DNA of 47,655 nucleotides, from assembly GCA_017464305.1 (NCBI GenBank), contig JAFUDS010000006.1, positions 1-47,655 on the forward strand, given 5' to 3'. The DNA is from Clostridia bacterium (GTDB lineage: Bacteria > Bacillota > Clostridia > Christensenellales > Aristaeellaceae). The notes beneath the pieces were generated by a model, which was not told the DNA's origin, did no database searches, and saw only the letters and a program-made list of their open reading frames with translations. Both the position numbers and the translations under genes were made by a program. Shown here piece after piece: positions 9,901-17,657 of the stretch (position 1 is its first letter; the number at the start of each line of letters is the position of its first letter).

Positions 9901-10242
9901 CCCGCCGATATGATCCTGTATCAGGGTCTGGCCAATCAGGCGCTGGAAAGACACGAAAGGGCATCCAGCCGTTTCTATAAACTGATCTCCTACGGCGAAA
10001 AGCATTATTACGATCAAGTGAAAATCGACTATTTCGCCGTGTCCCTGCCTGATCTGCAATTATTTGACGAGGATCTTTCCATCCGCAACCGGGCTCACTG
10101 CGAATATCTGATCGCCCTGGGCAGCTTCGGCCTGGGCGACAGAGAGCGGGCGAAGAAATGCTATGACGCCGTGCTGAAGATTGACCAAAGTCATCAAGGC
10201 GCGATCCTGCATATTCGCCTCCTTGAATTTACTCAAAAGTAA
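6973..10242 (+). CDS. DUF5107 domain protein with C-terminal TPR repeats
   Basis: The 1089-residue product begins with a DUF5107 region (about residues 15-330: YTAVWLENDYIKVMVLPELG, GGIEFNWPQHHRPTTFGPTD, WGCGDFGQAWDRN), which has the galactose-mutarotase-like beta-sandwich fold of many carbohydrate-active proteins. From about residue 430 to the end it is a long run of tetratricopeptide repeats (for example LNLGLALRYQGRDDAAYDAF and YYLGCLWYDKRQYDDAIACW). No signal peptide is visible. I chose the ATG with GAGGTG upstream rather than one 16 codons earlier inside the GH35 gene. Pairing with GH35 points to galactoside or glycoside handling. The biochemical role is not established from sequence. 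Confidence 0.88.
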   Translation: MSNATVCVETVLIPTYGIGKADKNPMFLEKRVYQGSSGKVYPLPVIDKILDEKEDQPYTAVWLENDYIKVMVLPELGGRIQRAYDKTNGYDFVYYNEVIKPALVGLTGPWISGGIEFNWPQHHRPTTFGPTDFRTVENEDGSVAVELSEVDQMYGTKGKMTFTLYPDRAYIEIKGQLYNRTNLPQTFLWWANPAVAVNDNTQSVFPPDVCAVYDHGKRDVSKFPIATGVYYKHDYGAGVDISRYKNISVPTSYMCAHSDYNFVGGYDYGVEAGILHIADHHVSPGKKQWTWGCGDFGQAWDRNLTDENGPYIELMTGMYCDNQPDFTWLKPFEEKTFTQYFMPYKAAGYVKNASKECVLNLEVEKGKAAITVYTTQPFEQARITLTAKGEIVYEQIADVSPTHVWKDEMEVSVPETELTLAVYTSGGRKLLDYTPQPKKIEEIPDPMPPAKLPNEILTNEELYLTGIHLEQYRHATYLPDPYYLEALKRDSGDIRANNAYGTLMLRRGKFAEAEVYFRAAIQRMTSRNPNPYDSEAYLNLGLALRYQGRDDAAYDAFFKATWTAAQQETGYYHIACIDCKRGDYELALEHVEHSLVKNYHNLKARALKGLILDALGQSLEAERWYEENLKLDAFDYVSRIESGEIEEALKLMNGRASSFIECAIDYAEAGFYADAIFILECCPNPTPMVWYHLALYAAFNGDNVYAKDALTNATEADSLYCFPNKLEDILALQFAIQHNEKDAKAPYYLGCLWYDKRQYDDAIACWEKSAQLDDTFPTVWRNLGLAYFNKRNDPEKAKACMEKAYALDESDARVLLELHQLYGKLNYSVEDRFSFLEAHKEVAFQRDDLYTEYCALLNDLGRYQEALDLIMVHIFHPWEGGEGKVTTQYAVALTQLAIQALNSGDAAKAKELLEKALIFPHNLGEGKLEGAKDNNIHYYLGLAERALGHEAAAIQHLELAAAGNEEPASAMYYNDQPADMILYQGLANQALERHERASSRFYKLISYGEKHYYDQVKIDYFAVSLPDLQLFDEDLSIRNRAHCEYLIALGSFGLGDRERAKKCYDAVLKIDQSHQGAILHIRLLEFTQK

Positions 10243-10346
10243 TTAACTTTTCAGTAAACTATAAAGAGTTCACGGCGAATATCAGGCCAAAACGAAGATC
10301 CTTATCAGGCTATTAGAAGACCAGACCATAGGAACATTTTCGTATG

Positions 10347-11795
10347 TCATTGTAGATGGACCATCTCCGTATTCGTCAGATAATATAGAGCTCTACCATT
10401 TTTGTTGCATAATAGATACTGCTGTTCCACAAGTCTGCCCAAGATTTTTTCCCGTAAATAGGTTGATGTGCTGATTTTTAGTTCGTTTGCGATCTCCTTT
10501 TGCGTTCTGGATTGCGCGTAACAATAAGAGAGAATAGGCTTATCATATTTGCTTTCATTCTCGATAGGTGGATAGATCAGTTGGTTTTCCATACGATTGT
10601 CGATGCCTTCCTCATAGGTCAAATCAGGAAGCACGAGCGTAAAATGGTCAGATTGACAGTTGATATATGGCTTATGCTTATTATCTGCATCCCGATATGC
10701 TTCGCTGATTTTGTCAAAACCTGTACCAGCAGCTTCCATCACATGGCATTTGACTAGCACCGCGCTGATTACTTCATTGCGCCGCTTTGAAATAATGGAG
10801 GACAAATCATATGTTTTTCCAATCAGGCTCCCCTGGTAAAATCCACCTGGGGAAGAAATTTCCAAACGGTCTCTAAACATGTCCAGTTGAATTTGTGTTC
10901 CATCCAGAAAATAATCTCGATGGGCAACTGCATTGACGACGCCTTCAAACAATGCACGCAGCGGAAAAGCGTCTATATCCACCCGAGATGTTGGAAGCTT
11001 GATCATGGAATGATTCATCCGCTGTTGAACAAAGCTCATCATGTATTCGATGGAATTAGGAATATTTCCTTGATATCGATTCACCGTCACCAGCCGCTCG
11101 CTCCCGCGATTGAAACCCGAAAAGACAGAGCATTGAACCAGCGTCTTTCCATCCTGATATCCATCCTGAAACAATAGGGCCCCGTTGCTCAAATGAAGAT
11201 CTTCATCAAAAAATCCGATGGATCTGAGCGCTTTGTCCGAAAGTGTCTCGCTCTCCTTTCCCCGGTGATTTTCGAAGAAAGTCCAAAGATCAGAGAACTG
11301 GCTGCGATTATATTCTTCATCGCTATAGATGGCATCGAACTGGCTCTTCTGACTTTTCAAGCTCATCTCAATGATTTCTTCATAGGTGGCCCCGCCAGTG
11401 TATCCTTGTCTACGTATATAGATAGAGGGGATATTGTGATATTTTACGATAATTGGTTTCACAGTGCTCTCTGAAACTGTCACTTTCAGAATAAAACGAG
11501 TTTTTCCTCGGATTGCATAAGACAGGAAGCAAACCTGATAGTTGGGTCTTGGTGAAATATGTTCATTGATCTGATTGTTCAGATAATTCCTTTCCTGATC
11601 CGCTTTTGTACGATCAAACCCCACAAGTAAATGATCAGCATCCTCCACCCCGATATAGATTGTACCACCAGTGGCGTTTGAAAAGCCAGCAATAGTTCGA
11701 AGCCAGCTATCTGGATTGCTACGATCCAGAGTCAATTTACATTCCACTTCTTGGCTTTCGAATTCTGTTCCCGGGATCAATTCTTCCAAGTACAA
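10347..11795 (-). CDS. AlbA_2 / HATPase_c_4 ATP-binding protein (Schlafen-like regulator)
   Basis: The N-terminus carries an AlbA_2 (Schlafen-type) domain: ESQEVECKL, then TIAGFSNATGGTIYIGVED. The middle has a GHKL-type HATPase_c_4 module (FEGVVNAVAHRDYF, FRDRLEISSPGGF, EAAGTGFDKI). The C-terminus ends in a winged helix (QKEIANELKISTSTYLREKI). Such proteins are widespread, often near mobile or defence genes, and are usually annotated as transcriptional regulators with unproven function. The start is a TTG with GGGAGG eight bases upstream. The promoter lies in an array of AAGAAGT repeats, which suggests autoregulation. It converges with the GH35 operon. Confidence 0.88.
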   Translation of the reverse strand: MYLEELIPGTEFESQEVECKLTLDRSNPDSWLRTIAGFSNATGGTIYIGVEDADHLLVGFDRTKADQERNYLNNQINEHISPRPNYQVCFLSYAIRGKTRFILKVTVSESTVKPIIVKYHNIPSIYIRRQGYTGGATYEEIIEMSLKSQKSQFDAIYSDEEYNRSQFSDLWTFFENHRGKESETLSDKALRSIGFFDEDLHLSNGALLFQDGYQDGKTLVQCSVFSGFNRGSERLVTVNRYQGNIPNSIEYMMSFVQQRMNHSMIKLPTSRVDIDAFPLRALFEGVVNAVAHRDYFLDGTQIQLDMFRDRLEISSPGGFYQGSLIGKTYDLSSIISKRRNEVISAVLVKCHVMEAAGTGFDKISEAYRDADNKHKPYINCQSDHFTLVLPDLTYEEGIDNRMENQLIYPPIENESKYDKPILSYCYAQSRTQKEIANELKISTSTYLREKILGRLVEQQYLLCNKNGRALYYLTNTEMVHLQ

Positions 11796-11828
11796 CTGTC
11801 ATTCCTCCCACTCCTAAAAGCTTTTCCA

Positions 11829-11857
11829 ATTCTATTTCTTTTTCACTTCTTTGTCAA
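11829..11857 (-). promoter_or_regulatory. Sigma-A promoter of the AlbA_2 gene
   Basis: On the minus strand a perfect TTGACA (11857-11852) is separated by 17 bases from TAGAAT (11834-11829), 34 bp before the TTG start. AAGAAGT repeats overlap or flank the -35 and lie in the spacer, so a bound protein would block RNA polymerase. Confidence 0.85.
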
Positions 11858-11919
11858 CTTCTTTTATAGTTCTTGAATTACTTCTTTTTAACTTCTTCGA
11901 TAAATGGAACTCACTTCTT
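11834..11919 (-). repeat. Phased AAGAAGT direct-repeat array (putative operator)
   Basis: Minus-strand AAGAAGT occurs exactly at 11845-11851, 11857-11863, 11880-11886, 11891-11897 and 11913-11919, with a one-mismatch copy (AAGAAAT) at 11834-11840. Steps are 11, 12, 23, 11 and 22 bp, multiples of about one helical turn, so all copies face the same side of the DNA. Part of this array is duplicated at 20754-20788. Confidence 0.75.
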
Positions 11920-12043
11920 TTTGAGATGGAAAGCACGGCATCAGATTCAGAAACGAAAATCCAACTTAGGCAGGGATATCTTTTCCTTTGGGTTCCCACA
12001 AAGATAGATAGGACAATACAACACTTTTCTATAGAAAAAATGT

Positions 12044-12076
12044 AAAAAAACGCACTTTTCTTTTAGGAAAAGTGCG
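12044..12076 (-). terminator. Rho-independent terminator of the MMPL operon
   Basis: A perfect 10-bp stem, CGCACTTTTC (12051-12060) with GAAAAGTGCG (12067-12076), has a 6-base loop and is followed on the minus strand by seven T (12050-12044). It stands just after the stop of the MMPL gene. Confidence 0.92.
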
Positions 12077-12084
12077 TGATGGAG

Positions 12085-14262
12085 CTATTTTCTCCTAAGC
12101 TTCTTGATGATCCAGCGATCACACAGCGTCAGCAGCGCGGGAAGCAAAGTGAGGATCAATATCACAGAGACCAATGCCCCCCGAGAGAGAAGCGCACCGA
12201 TATCGGCAATATAGAACACGCTGCATCTTTGACCGATGATGTATCCAGCCGTGATCAGGATAATACCGGAGGTCAGAATCGTGGGCAGCGCCCGTTTCAT
12301 GGCGGCGGCCAGCGCCTCGGACGTCGGCAGCTCCTCCCGTCGCATGGTGAGATATTGGTCGCTGAGCAGGATCCCATAGTCAATGGTCGCGCCCATCTGG
12401 ATGGATACGCAGATCAGATACGAGATGAAGAAGATCGGCTGGCCGAAGAGATAGGAGGAACCCATCGTGATCCAGATGGCCCCTTCAATAACAAACACCA
12501 GTAGCAACGGAAGCCGGATGGACCGGAAGGAAAGGGTCACGATCAAGAGGATCGCCAGGAAGGTGATCAGATTGACCTTCAGCAGGTCCCCCTGGAAGGC
12601 ATTGCCGATATCATAGGTGGACATGGGAATGCCCGTCATGTAAAAGTCATCCCCATATACGGCCCGAACCTCGTCCAGAATCTGGTCGATGAGGGGAATC
12701 AAGCCTTTATGGGTGGAGGGGATGGAAAGCTCCAACAGCATGCGATCATAATGGGGGCCATGGAAGGCGGTGTTGGCCTGGTCGAGGGCCGCTTTGAGGG
12801 GCTGAATGGTCTCCCCGCCAGCGTCCAGCCCTTCCGTGGCCGCCAGCAGCTGATCCGCCCGGACGGAGTCACCAAAGCCCTGGGCCCGGAAAAACAGATT
12901 GATCACCAGGCTGTTGAGGCCCGTCAGCTTCGACACATCCTGCGGGGTGTAATATTTCAGCGCCTCCGCGCCGGTGGTCACCATGGCAGAAATATCCCGG
13001 ATCGCAGGCTGTCCATCCACCGTGATGGCCTGCAAGCGCTCCACCAGGGCCCGCTGGGTGTCATAGTCCTCATCCTCCGTCCCGCCCGGAATCAGCAGGG
13101 CCAGGGGCGTAGAGGTGCCGAAGACGGAATTGATCGCCTGGCTTTCCCCCTTGGCGGAGCCATCCGTAAAGGTGTAGGAGGTTACGCTTTGCAGCACCGC
13201 GCCTGCCGCCACCAGCAGGATCATGAGCACCGCGATGGGCTTCCGCGCCTTGTAAATCCCCTTGGCCAGGTGCTGTCCGCCCAGGCTCAAGGGCTTATGC
13301 CGAGTCAGGCGCAGGGGCTTTTCAAAGATCAGCGTCACCGCCGGCATCAGGAGGAAGACGGACAGCATGCTGATGAGGATCCCCTTGCTCAACGCCAGGC
13401 CGATATCAAAGCCGATGGTAAAGCTCATAAACAGCAGGGACAGGAGCCCCGCCACCGTGGTCAGCGCGCTGGAGGAGACGCGCATGAAGCATTGCGCCAG
13501 CGCGTTTGTCATGGCCTCCTGGGGAGCTGAACCCTCGTCCCTGCAGTCATGATAGGTATGCAGCAGCATAATGGCATAATCGATGGAGAGGGCCAGCTGC
13601 AAAATAGCGCTGACGGCAAAGGTAATGAAGGAAACATCCGGGAAAACAAAATGGGTTCCCAGGTTGATGACGATGGAAATCGCCAGCACCAGCAGGATCA
13701 CCAGCGGCTCCAGCCAGGCGTGAGAGGTCAGCAGCAGCACCGCGACCACCACGGCCAAGGAAATGACCATTACCAGGGGCATTTCCTCCGCGACGCTGTT
13801 TTGCACGTCCAGCTGCCCAGCGGCCGAGCCGCCCACATAATACGTCCCCGCCTCCGGGAACAGGCCGCGCAGTTCCTTCACCTCCGCCACGGGATCGCAG
13901 TCGGTCAGGGTCAGGCTCACCAGCTGATAGGTAACGCCCTCCTCCTGGACAACCCCTGTTTCCTCATCATGCAGGGCCGCCAGAATTTCCGGCCGATCAT
14001 TCAAAAGCGCAATATAGTCAGCCAAGGTATCCTCATCCAGGTTCACGAACATGACGCGCAGCTGCTCTGTGCTGCCGAATTCTTCCTCCATCACCTGCAG
14101 CGCGCGCTTGGTCATCGTATCGTCATCCAGATAACGATTCAGGTCATAATTGATTTTCGTCTTCCCGATGCAGCTTCCGCTCCAGACCGCGATCAACAGA
14201 ACGGCGATCAGAATCACGACCCTGTATTTTACAATCATCTTGGCAACTTTTTGCTTCATCAT
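12085..14262 (-). CDS. MMPL-family RND transporter
   Basis: The 725-residue membrane protein has the MMPL/RND plan: one N-terminal helix (about 13-31), an extracytoplasmic domain, a cluster of helices (about 160-320), then the same plan again. Each half carries the family Asp-Tyr pair in a helix: LSIDYAIML (Asp228-Tyr229) and GATIDYGIL (Asp627-Tyr628), thought to relay protons. Members export lipids, peptides or drugs. It is the last gene of a minus-strand operon with DUF308, esterase and DUF1275 genes, which suggests a lipid or ester substrate (inference). Two separated pieces of it, residues 169-192 and 351-381, reappear as a remnant near 20.8-20.95 kb. Confidence 0.93.
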   Translation of the reverse strand: MMKQKVAKMIVKYRVVILIAVLLIAVWSGSCIGKTKINYDLNRYLDDDTMTKRALQVMEEEFGSTEQLRVMFVNLDEDTLADYIALLNDRPEILAALHDEETGVVQEEGVTYQLVSLTLTDCDPVAEVKELRGLFPEAGTYYVGGSAAGQLDVQNSVAEEMPLVMVISLAVVVAVLLLTSHAWLEPLVILLVLAISIVINLGTHFVFPDVSFITFAVSAILQLALSIDYAIMLLHTYHDCRDEGSAPQEAMTNALAQCFMRVSSSALTTVAGLLSLLFMSFTIGFDIGLALSKGILISMLSVFLLMPAVTLIFEKPLRLTRHKPLSLGGQHLAKGIYKARKPIAVLMILLVAAGAVLQSVTSYTFTDGSAKGESQAINSVFGTSTPLALLIPGGTEDEDYDTQRALVERLQAITVDGQPAIRDISAMVTTGAEALKYYTPQDVSKLTGLNSLVINLFFRAQGFGDSVRADQLLAATEGLDAGGETIQPLKAALDQANTAFHGPHYDRMLLELSIPSTHKGLIPLIDQILDEVRAVYGDDFYMTGIPMSTYDIGNAFQGDLLKVNLITFLAILLIVTLSFRSIRLPLLLVFVIEGAIWITMGSSYLFGQPIFFISYLICVSIQMGATIDYGILLSDQYLTMRREELPTSEALAAAMKRALPTILTSGIILITAGYIIGQRCSVFYIADIGALLSRGALVSVILILTLLPALLTLCDRWIIKKLRRK

Positions 14263-14326
14263 ACCTTACCCTTTCATACAATTGAACGAAGATGCGCTCC
14301 GATTCATGAAGCGCATCTTTATCGTA

Positions 14327-15037
14327 TCACTCCCGGTGCCGTTTTCGCAAGGGTGTTGCGAACCACAGCCAGATCATACAGGCCATGGGCGCCAGCAGGA
14401 TCAGATTATAGCCATACCAATGCCACCAGCCCGATTCCTTTACCGGAACGGCATGCAGATACCCATAGCCGCAGGCGACGCCCAGCAGGAAGGACAGAAA
14501 GATCATCGTATACACCAGGATGGCGTAATTCTGGCTTCTGTCGTTTTCCCGAACTCTTTTGTGAATCACCGTCACCAGTCGGTTGATGTTGGCGGTCATG
14601 GTCGTGGCGGAATAAGAGTATTCGCCAAATCGAATGAAGGAACGGATCAGGAAGGCGCCTTCCAAGCCCAATAGGAAGGCGGCGATTCTTTTCCATGCCG
14701 AAAGCTCTCCCGGCGCGCGGTCATTGGGCGCCAGGGCAGCCAGCAGAAGGAGAACAAAGCTGATCACAAACAGCTCCCGCTCCTCCCGCTTTTTTCGGCT
14801 GTTTTCATACATGTTGGTCAGGAAGATACCCACCGCAAAGGCGACGATCACAAACGTCGTATCCAGGAAGGCGGCAAGGTTGCCATCCACCAGATGGGTC
14901 ATCAGCTTGATCAAATTTCCCGTATGCAGCGTAGCATACACATTGAAATTGAACAGGCAGTATACATCCAGCAGCCCGCCCACGAAGGAGAAGACGATCG
15001 CGATGATCGCGTCGGATTTAAGCCCCCGCTTGCTCAT
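14327..15037 (-). CDS. DUF1275 (YoaK-like) membrane protein
   Basis: The 236-residue protein has the DUF1275 signature near the start: SFVGGLLDVYCLFNFNVYAT followed by LHTGNLIKL. Several hydrophobic helices follow, including VIVAFAVGIFLTNMY and LVYTMIFLSFLLGVACGYGY. Function is unknown for the family. It starts 11 bp after the stop of the esterase gene and is followed by the MMPL gene, so it belongs to the same operon. A basic loop (ENSRKKREERE) separates two helix groups. Confidence 0.88.
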   Translation of the reverse strand: MSKRGLKSDAIIAIVFSFVGGLLDVYCLFNFNVYATLHTGNLIKLMTHLVDGNLAAFLDTTFVIVAFAVGIFLTNMYENSRKKREERELFVISFVLLLLAALAPNDRAPGELSAWKRIAAFLLGLEGAFLIRSFIRFGEYSYSATTMTANINRLVTVIHKRVRENDRSQNYAILVYTMIFLSFLLGVACGYGYLHAVPVKESGWWHWYGYNLILLAPMACMIWLWFATPLRKRHRE

Positions 15038-15048
15038 AGGCCATCCGC

Positions 15049-16890
15049 TTACAGGCGCAGGGTCTGGGTGGAGATGTTCGGGTCTGTGTGCTCGATCTCA
15101 CTGACCGTGCTGATGTCGTTTATGAACATGGCCTGCCGGGTTTCCTTGTCATAGGTGGGCCAGACGGGCAGCTCCGGCACGTTAGGATCCTGGGTTTTGA
15201 TAAAGGAGTTCCACATGGCGGCAGTCTGCCTGTACACGCTCTCGTAGCCATCAAAGGTGGTCACTTGAGGGGCCTGAGCTGCCGTGCAGCCGGTAGCGAT
15301 GCCAGAACAGAGGGTATGCCCCGCGCCCTGTCCGCCGCAGTCCCAATCAAAGCGGTAGAGGTACATCTTGTTCCCCTGATCCGCCTGGGCGAAGGCGTCG
15401 AACATATCTATGCAGGGGAAGCCGTAGAAGTAGCGGGAGATGATAGCCACCAGGCGCTTCATATCGCCTTCGATATGGTATTTTTCCAACACGCTCATGA
15501 TGTAGGGCGTATTCCGGCCAAAGAAGCCCACCAGATCATCCACACTCTTCATGGGATAATAAGCCATCAGGCTGGAATACTCATCCCGATTGTAGCCGCC
15601 CAGCATGGTGACATAGTTGGCCTTCCCGGAACGGATAATCTCCAGGGCATCTTCTCCGTCAAAGTTGACACCATCAAAGACCGGGCCCAGGTTCTGCAGG
15701 GAGGGACCTTCAAACAGCACGCCCTGGGATTCCATCAGCTCCTCCCAGGGAGCATCCAGCAGCTTCTTCTTCGCGTTCTTCTTGGTCACCCCATAGGCCT
15801 TGGCAAACCGCTCCGCGATTTCCTGGGCGGTGTGCAGGTCACGGATGGCGCTGGTGGCGCCGCTGTCCATCATCACCGCGCTAAACAGGCCCTTGGCCTT
15901 ATGGGAGCACAGGAGCGCGCTGGCCATCTTGGCGCCCGCGGACTGGCCAGCCACGGTCACCTTTTCCGGATCTCCGCCAAAGCCCTCGATGTTGTTATGC
16001 ACCCATTCCAGGGCCTTGATGATATCCAGCATGCCGGAGTTGCCGGACTGGATATACTCCTCCCCCAGATAGCGGTCCAGCTGCAGGAAGCCCAGCACGC
16101 CCAGGCGGTAGCTGGCGGTCACCAGCACGCAATCCATGGCCGTGGTGCCCGCGGGATCGGAATTCAGGGAATGGTCGCCCGTCTGGAAGGCGCCGCCGTG
16201 AATATTGAACAGCACCGGGCGCTTTTTCCCGTCCACAGCCGGGGTATAGACGTTCAGATACAGGCAGTCTTCCGAGCAGGGCATTTCTGAGCTTCCCCCC
16301 ACCACGCCTCCAATGGAATTGACGGGCCGAGGCTCGATGGGACCATAGGTATCACAGACCTTGACGCCTTCCCAGCCTTCAGGATCCACCGGTGGCTTGA
16401 AGCGCAGCTCGCCCACCGGCGGCTGGGCAAAGGGAATGCCCTTGAAAGCCACATAGCCATTCTCTTCCACGCCCTGTACCTGGCCATACACGGTAGAGAC
16501 AACATTGTCCACCGGCGCTTCCGCGGGTGCCGCGCCGATTTCGGGCAGCTTGGTTCCGCAGGCGGCGCAGCACACCGCTTCCTTCGCCGTTTCCTGGCCG
16601 CAGTTCGGGCAGGTCTTCGTCCCCTTGGCGGCCTGCAGCTGAGCATTCGCCTCGTTTACGCTCTCCAGCGCTTCCTTGACGGCTTTGAACTGTTCCTCCA
16701 AGCCCTTCAGGGGCTTGTTCGCGTATTTTTCATAGGTGCTCTTTCCCAGATCCGTATAATTCTGATCCAGGGCTTTCTTGGCGTCGTTGATCTTTCCGTT
16801 CAGCGCGGAAGTATCCATGAACTGCTGAATTTTCGGCCCGAAGGATGATCCCAGCTGTGAAAGCATCTGGGTAATCTGATCAAAATCCAT
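15049..16890 (-). CDS. Type-B carboxylesterase with N-terminal helical and zinc-ribbon domain
   Basis: Residues 130-613 form a type-B carboxylesterase: GIPFAQPPVGELRF (151-164), EDCLYLNVYTP (206-216), oxyanion NIHGGAF (228-234) and the nucleophile elbow GQSAGA with Ser316. The usual His may be in AGHTLCSG. Unlike ordinary family members, which begin near the GIPFA motif, this one carries about 125 extra residues. A charged helical region (1-90) is followed by a zinc ribbon with CPNC (Cys94, Cys97) and CCAAC (Cys108, Cys111). No signal peptide is present, so it is probably cytoplasmic. It lies between the DUF308 and DUF1275 genes in a TetR-linked operon. The substrate is unknown. Confidence 0.9.
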   Translation of the reverse strand: MDFDQITQMLSQLGSSFGPKIQQFMDTSALNGKINDAKKALDQNYTDLGKSTYEKYANKPLKGLEEQFKAVKEALESVNEANAQLQAAKGTKTCPNCGQETAKEAVCCAACGTKLPEIGAAPAEAPVDNVVSTVYGQVQGVEENGYVAFKGIPFAQPPVGELRFKPPVDPEGWEGVKVCDTYGPIEPRPVNSIGGVVGGSSEMPCSEDCLYLNVYTPAVDGKKRPVLFNIHGGAFQTGDHSLNSDPAGTTAMDCVLVTASYRLGVLGFLQLDRYLGEEYIQSGNSGMLDIIKALEWVHNNIEGFGGDPEKVTVAGQSAGAKMASALLCSHKAKGLFSAVMMDSGATSAIRDLHTAQEIAERFAKAYGVTKKNAKKKLLDAPWEELMESQGVLFEGPSLQNLGPVFDGVNFDGEDALEIIRSGKANYVTMLGGYNRDEYSSLMAYYPMKSVDDLVGFFGRNTPYIMSVLEKYHIEGDMKRLVAIISRYFYGFPCIDMFDAFAQADQGNKMYLYRFDWDCGGQGAGHTLCSGIATGCTAAQAPQVTTFDGYESVYRQTAAMWNSFIKTQDPNVPELPVWPTYDKETRQAMFINDISTVSEIEHTDPNISTQTLRL

Positions 16891-16934
16891 TTTTCGTTTC
16901 CTTTCTTATCGGTCGTGGTTGGATGATCTAACGA

Positions 16935-17492
16935 TTAGTAAGCTTCCCGGGGCGTGAGAGCGATGGTCAGGGTTTCACAGCCGGCCACAATGATCCCCAG
17001 GCCGATAAAGGTCCCGATGGCCGCCATGATCATGCCGGGATTCATCAGGCTCAGGATGGCGAAGATGCACATCAGCGCGCCGATGATCGCCCGAATCCAC
17101 CAATTCTTCCCCAGGAAGTTGGTCTGGAAGGTCTTATGGAATTTCCGGGCCCGGAAGGCACGAACGAGGGTGATCAGTGCGCGGACCAGGATCCAGATGC
17201 CGATCATGTAGGCGATGAACACATCCACCCGCAGCTGCGCCGCGGCATCCACGATCAGGATGAGACCGAAAATGCAGGAGATGATTCCGCCAGCCAGCAT
17301 CCAGCCGTCCGCGTCCCCGGTCTTGCGATACTGCCACCAGGCATGCAGCCGGTTCAGCGCATCCAGCAGCATGACCACGCCGACAACATAACCGATTCCC
17401 AGATAGGTCAAGCTTGGGTTAAACAGACAATACAGACCGCCGATGATCATCAGCACACCCAGGATCACGGAAAGAACTTTGACAAGCTTCAT
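16935..17492 (-). CDS. HdeD/DUF308-type membrane protein
   Basis: The product is a small polytopic membrane protein with about six helices and internally similar segments, such as SVILGVLMIIGGLYCLFNPS and AIIGALMCIFAILSLMNPG. This repeated 'G-x-L-x(2)-G-x(5)-NP' pattern is typical of the DUF308/HdeD family, linked to acid stress in enterobacteria and otherwise unknown. I chose the ATG with AGGAGG nine bases upstream rather than one six codons before. It is the first gene of the operon running left from the shared TetR promoter region. Confidence 0.85.
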   Translation of the reverse strand: MKLVKVLSVILGVLMIIGGLYCLFNPSLTYLGIGYVVGVVMLLDALNRLHAWWQYRKTGDADGWMLAGGIISCIFGLILIVDAAAQLRVDVFIAYMIGIWILVRALITLVRAFRARKFHKTFQTNFLGKNWWIRAIIGALMCIFAILSLMNPGMIMAAIGTFIGLGIIVAGCETLTIALTPREAY

Positions 17493-17519
17493 TATGAGAG
17501 CCTCCTGCATTTTTCGTAC

Positions 17520-17548
17520 TTGACAGACATCCTTATCGGTGTTACACT
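17520..17548 (+). promoter_or_regulatory. Promoter of the TetR/DUF2238 pair
   Basis: TTGACA (17520-17525), a 17-base spacer and TACACT (17543-17548) read to the right, about 110 bp before the TetR start. The -10 lies inside the left half of the dyad operator. Confidence 0.7.
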
Positions 17549-17569
17549 TGTCAAGCCGTTGAAAGTGTA
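17543..17569. promoter_or_regulatory. Dyad operator, probable TetR binding site
   Basis: The left half TACACTTGTCAA (17543-17554) and right half TTGAAAGTGTA (17559-17569) are inverted copies differing by one missing base, around a GCCG centre. The site covers the -10 elements of both opposing promoters, so one bound dimer or pair of dimers could silence both directions. Assignment to the adjacent TetR protein is an inference. Confidence 0.65.
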
Positions 17570-17592
17570 CTACGGAGACGGCAGGCTGTCAA
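17564..17592 (-). promoter_or_regulatory. Promoter of the DUF308-esterase-DUF1275-MMPL operon
   Basis: On the minus strand TTGACA (17592-17587), a 17-base spacer and TACACT (17569-17564) form a near-mirror image of the rightward promoter, 72 bp before the DUF308 start. Confidence 0.72.
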
Positions 17593-17657
17593 TAGCGGAA
17601 TGATCGGCCTATACAAAAGCTGCATTTTTTGTAACGTCGTGGCAAAGAGGTGTCGAA

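Noticed and set aside
5490-10059. Long open frames on the minus strand opposite the GH35 and DUF5107-TPR genes
   Set aside because: They mirror codons of strongly supported genes, lack ribosome binding sites and show no domain motifs.
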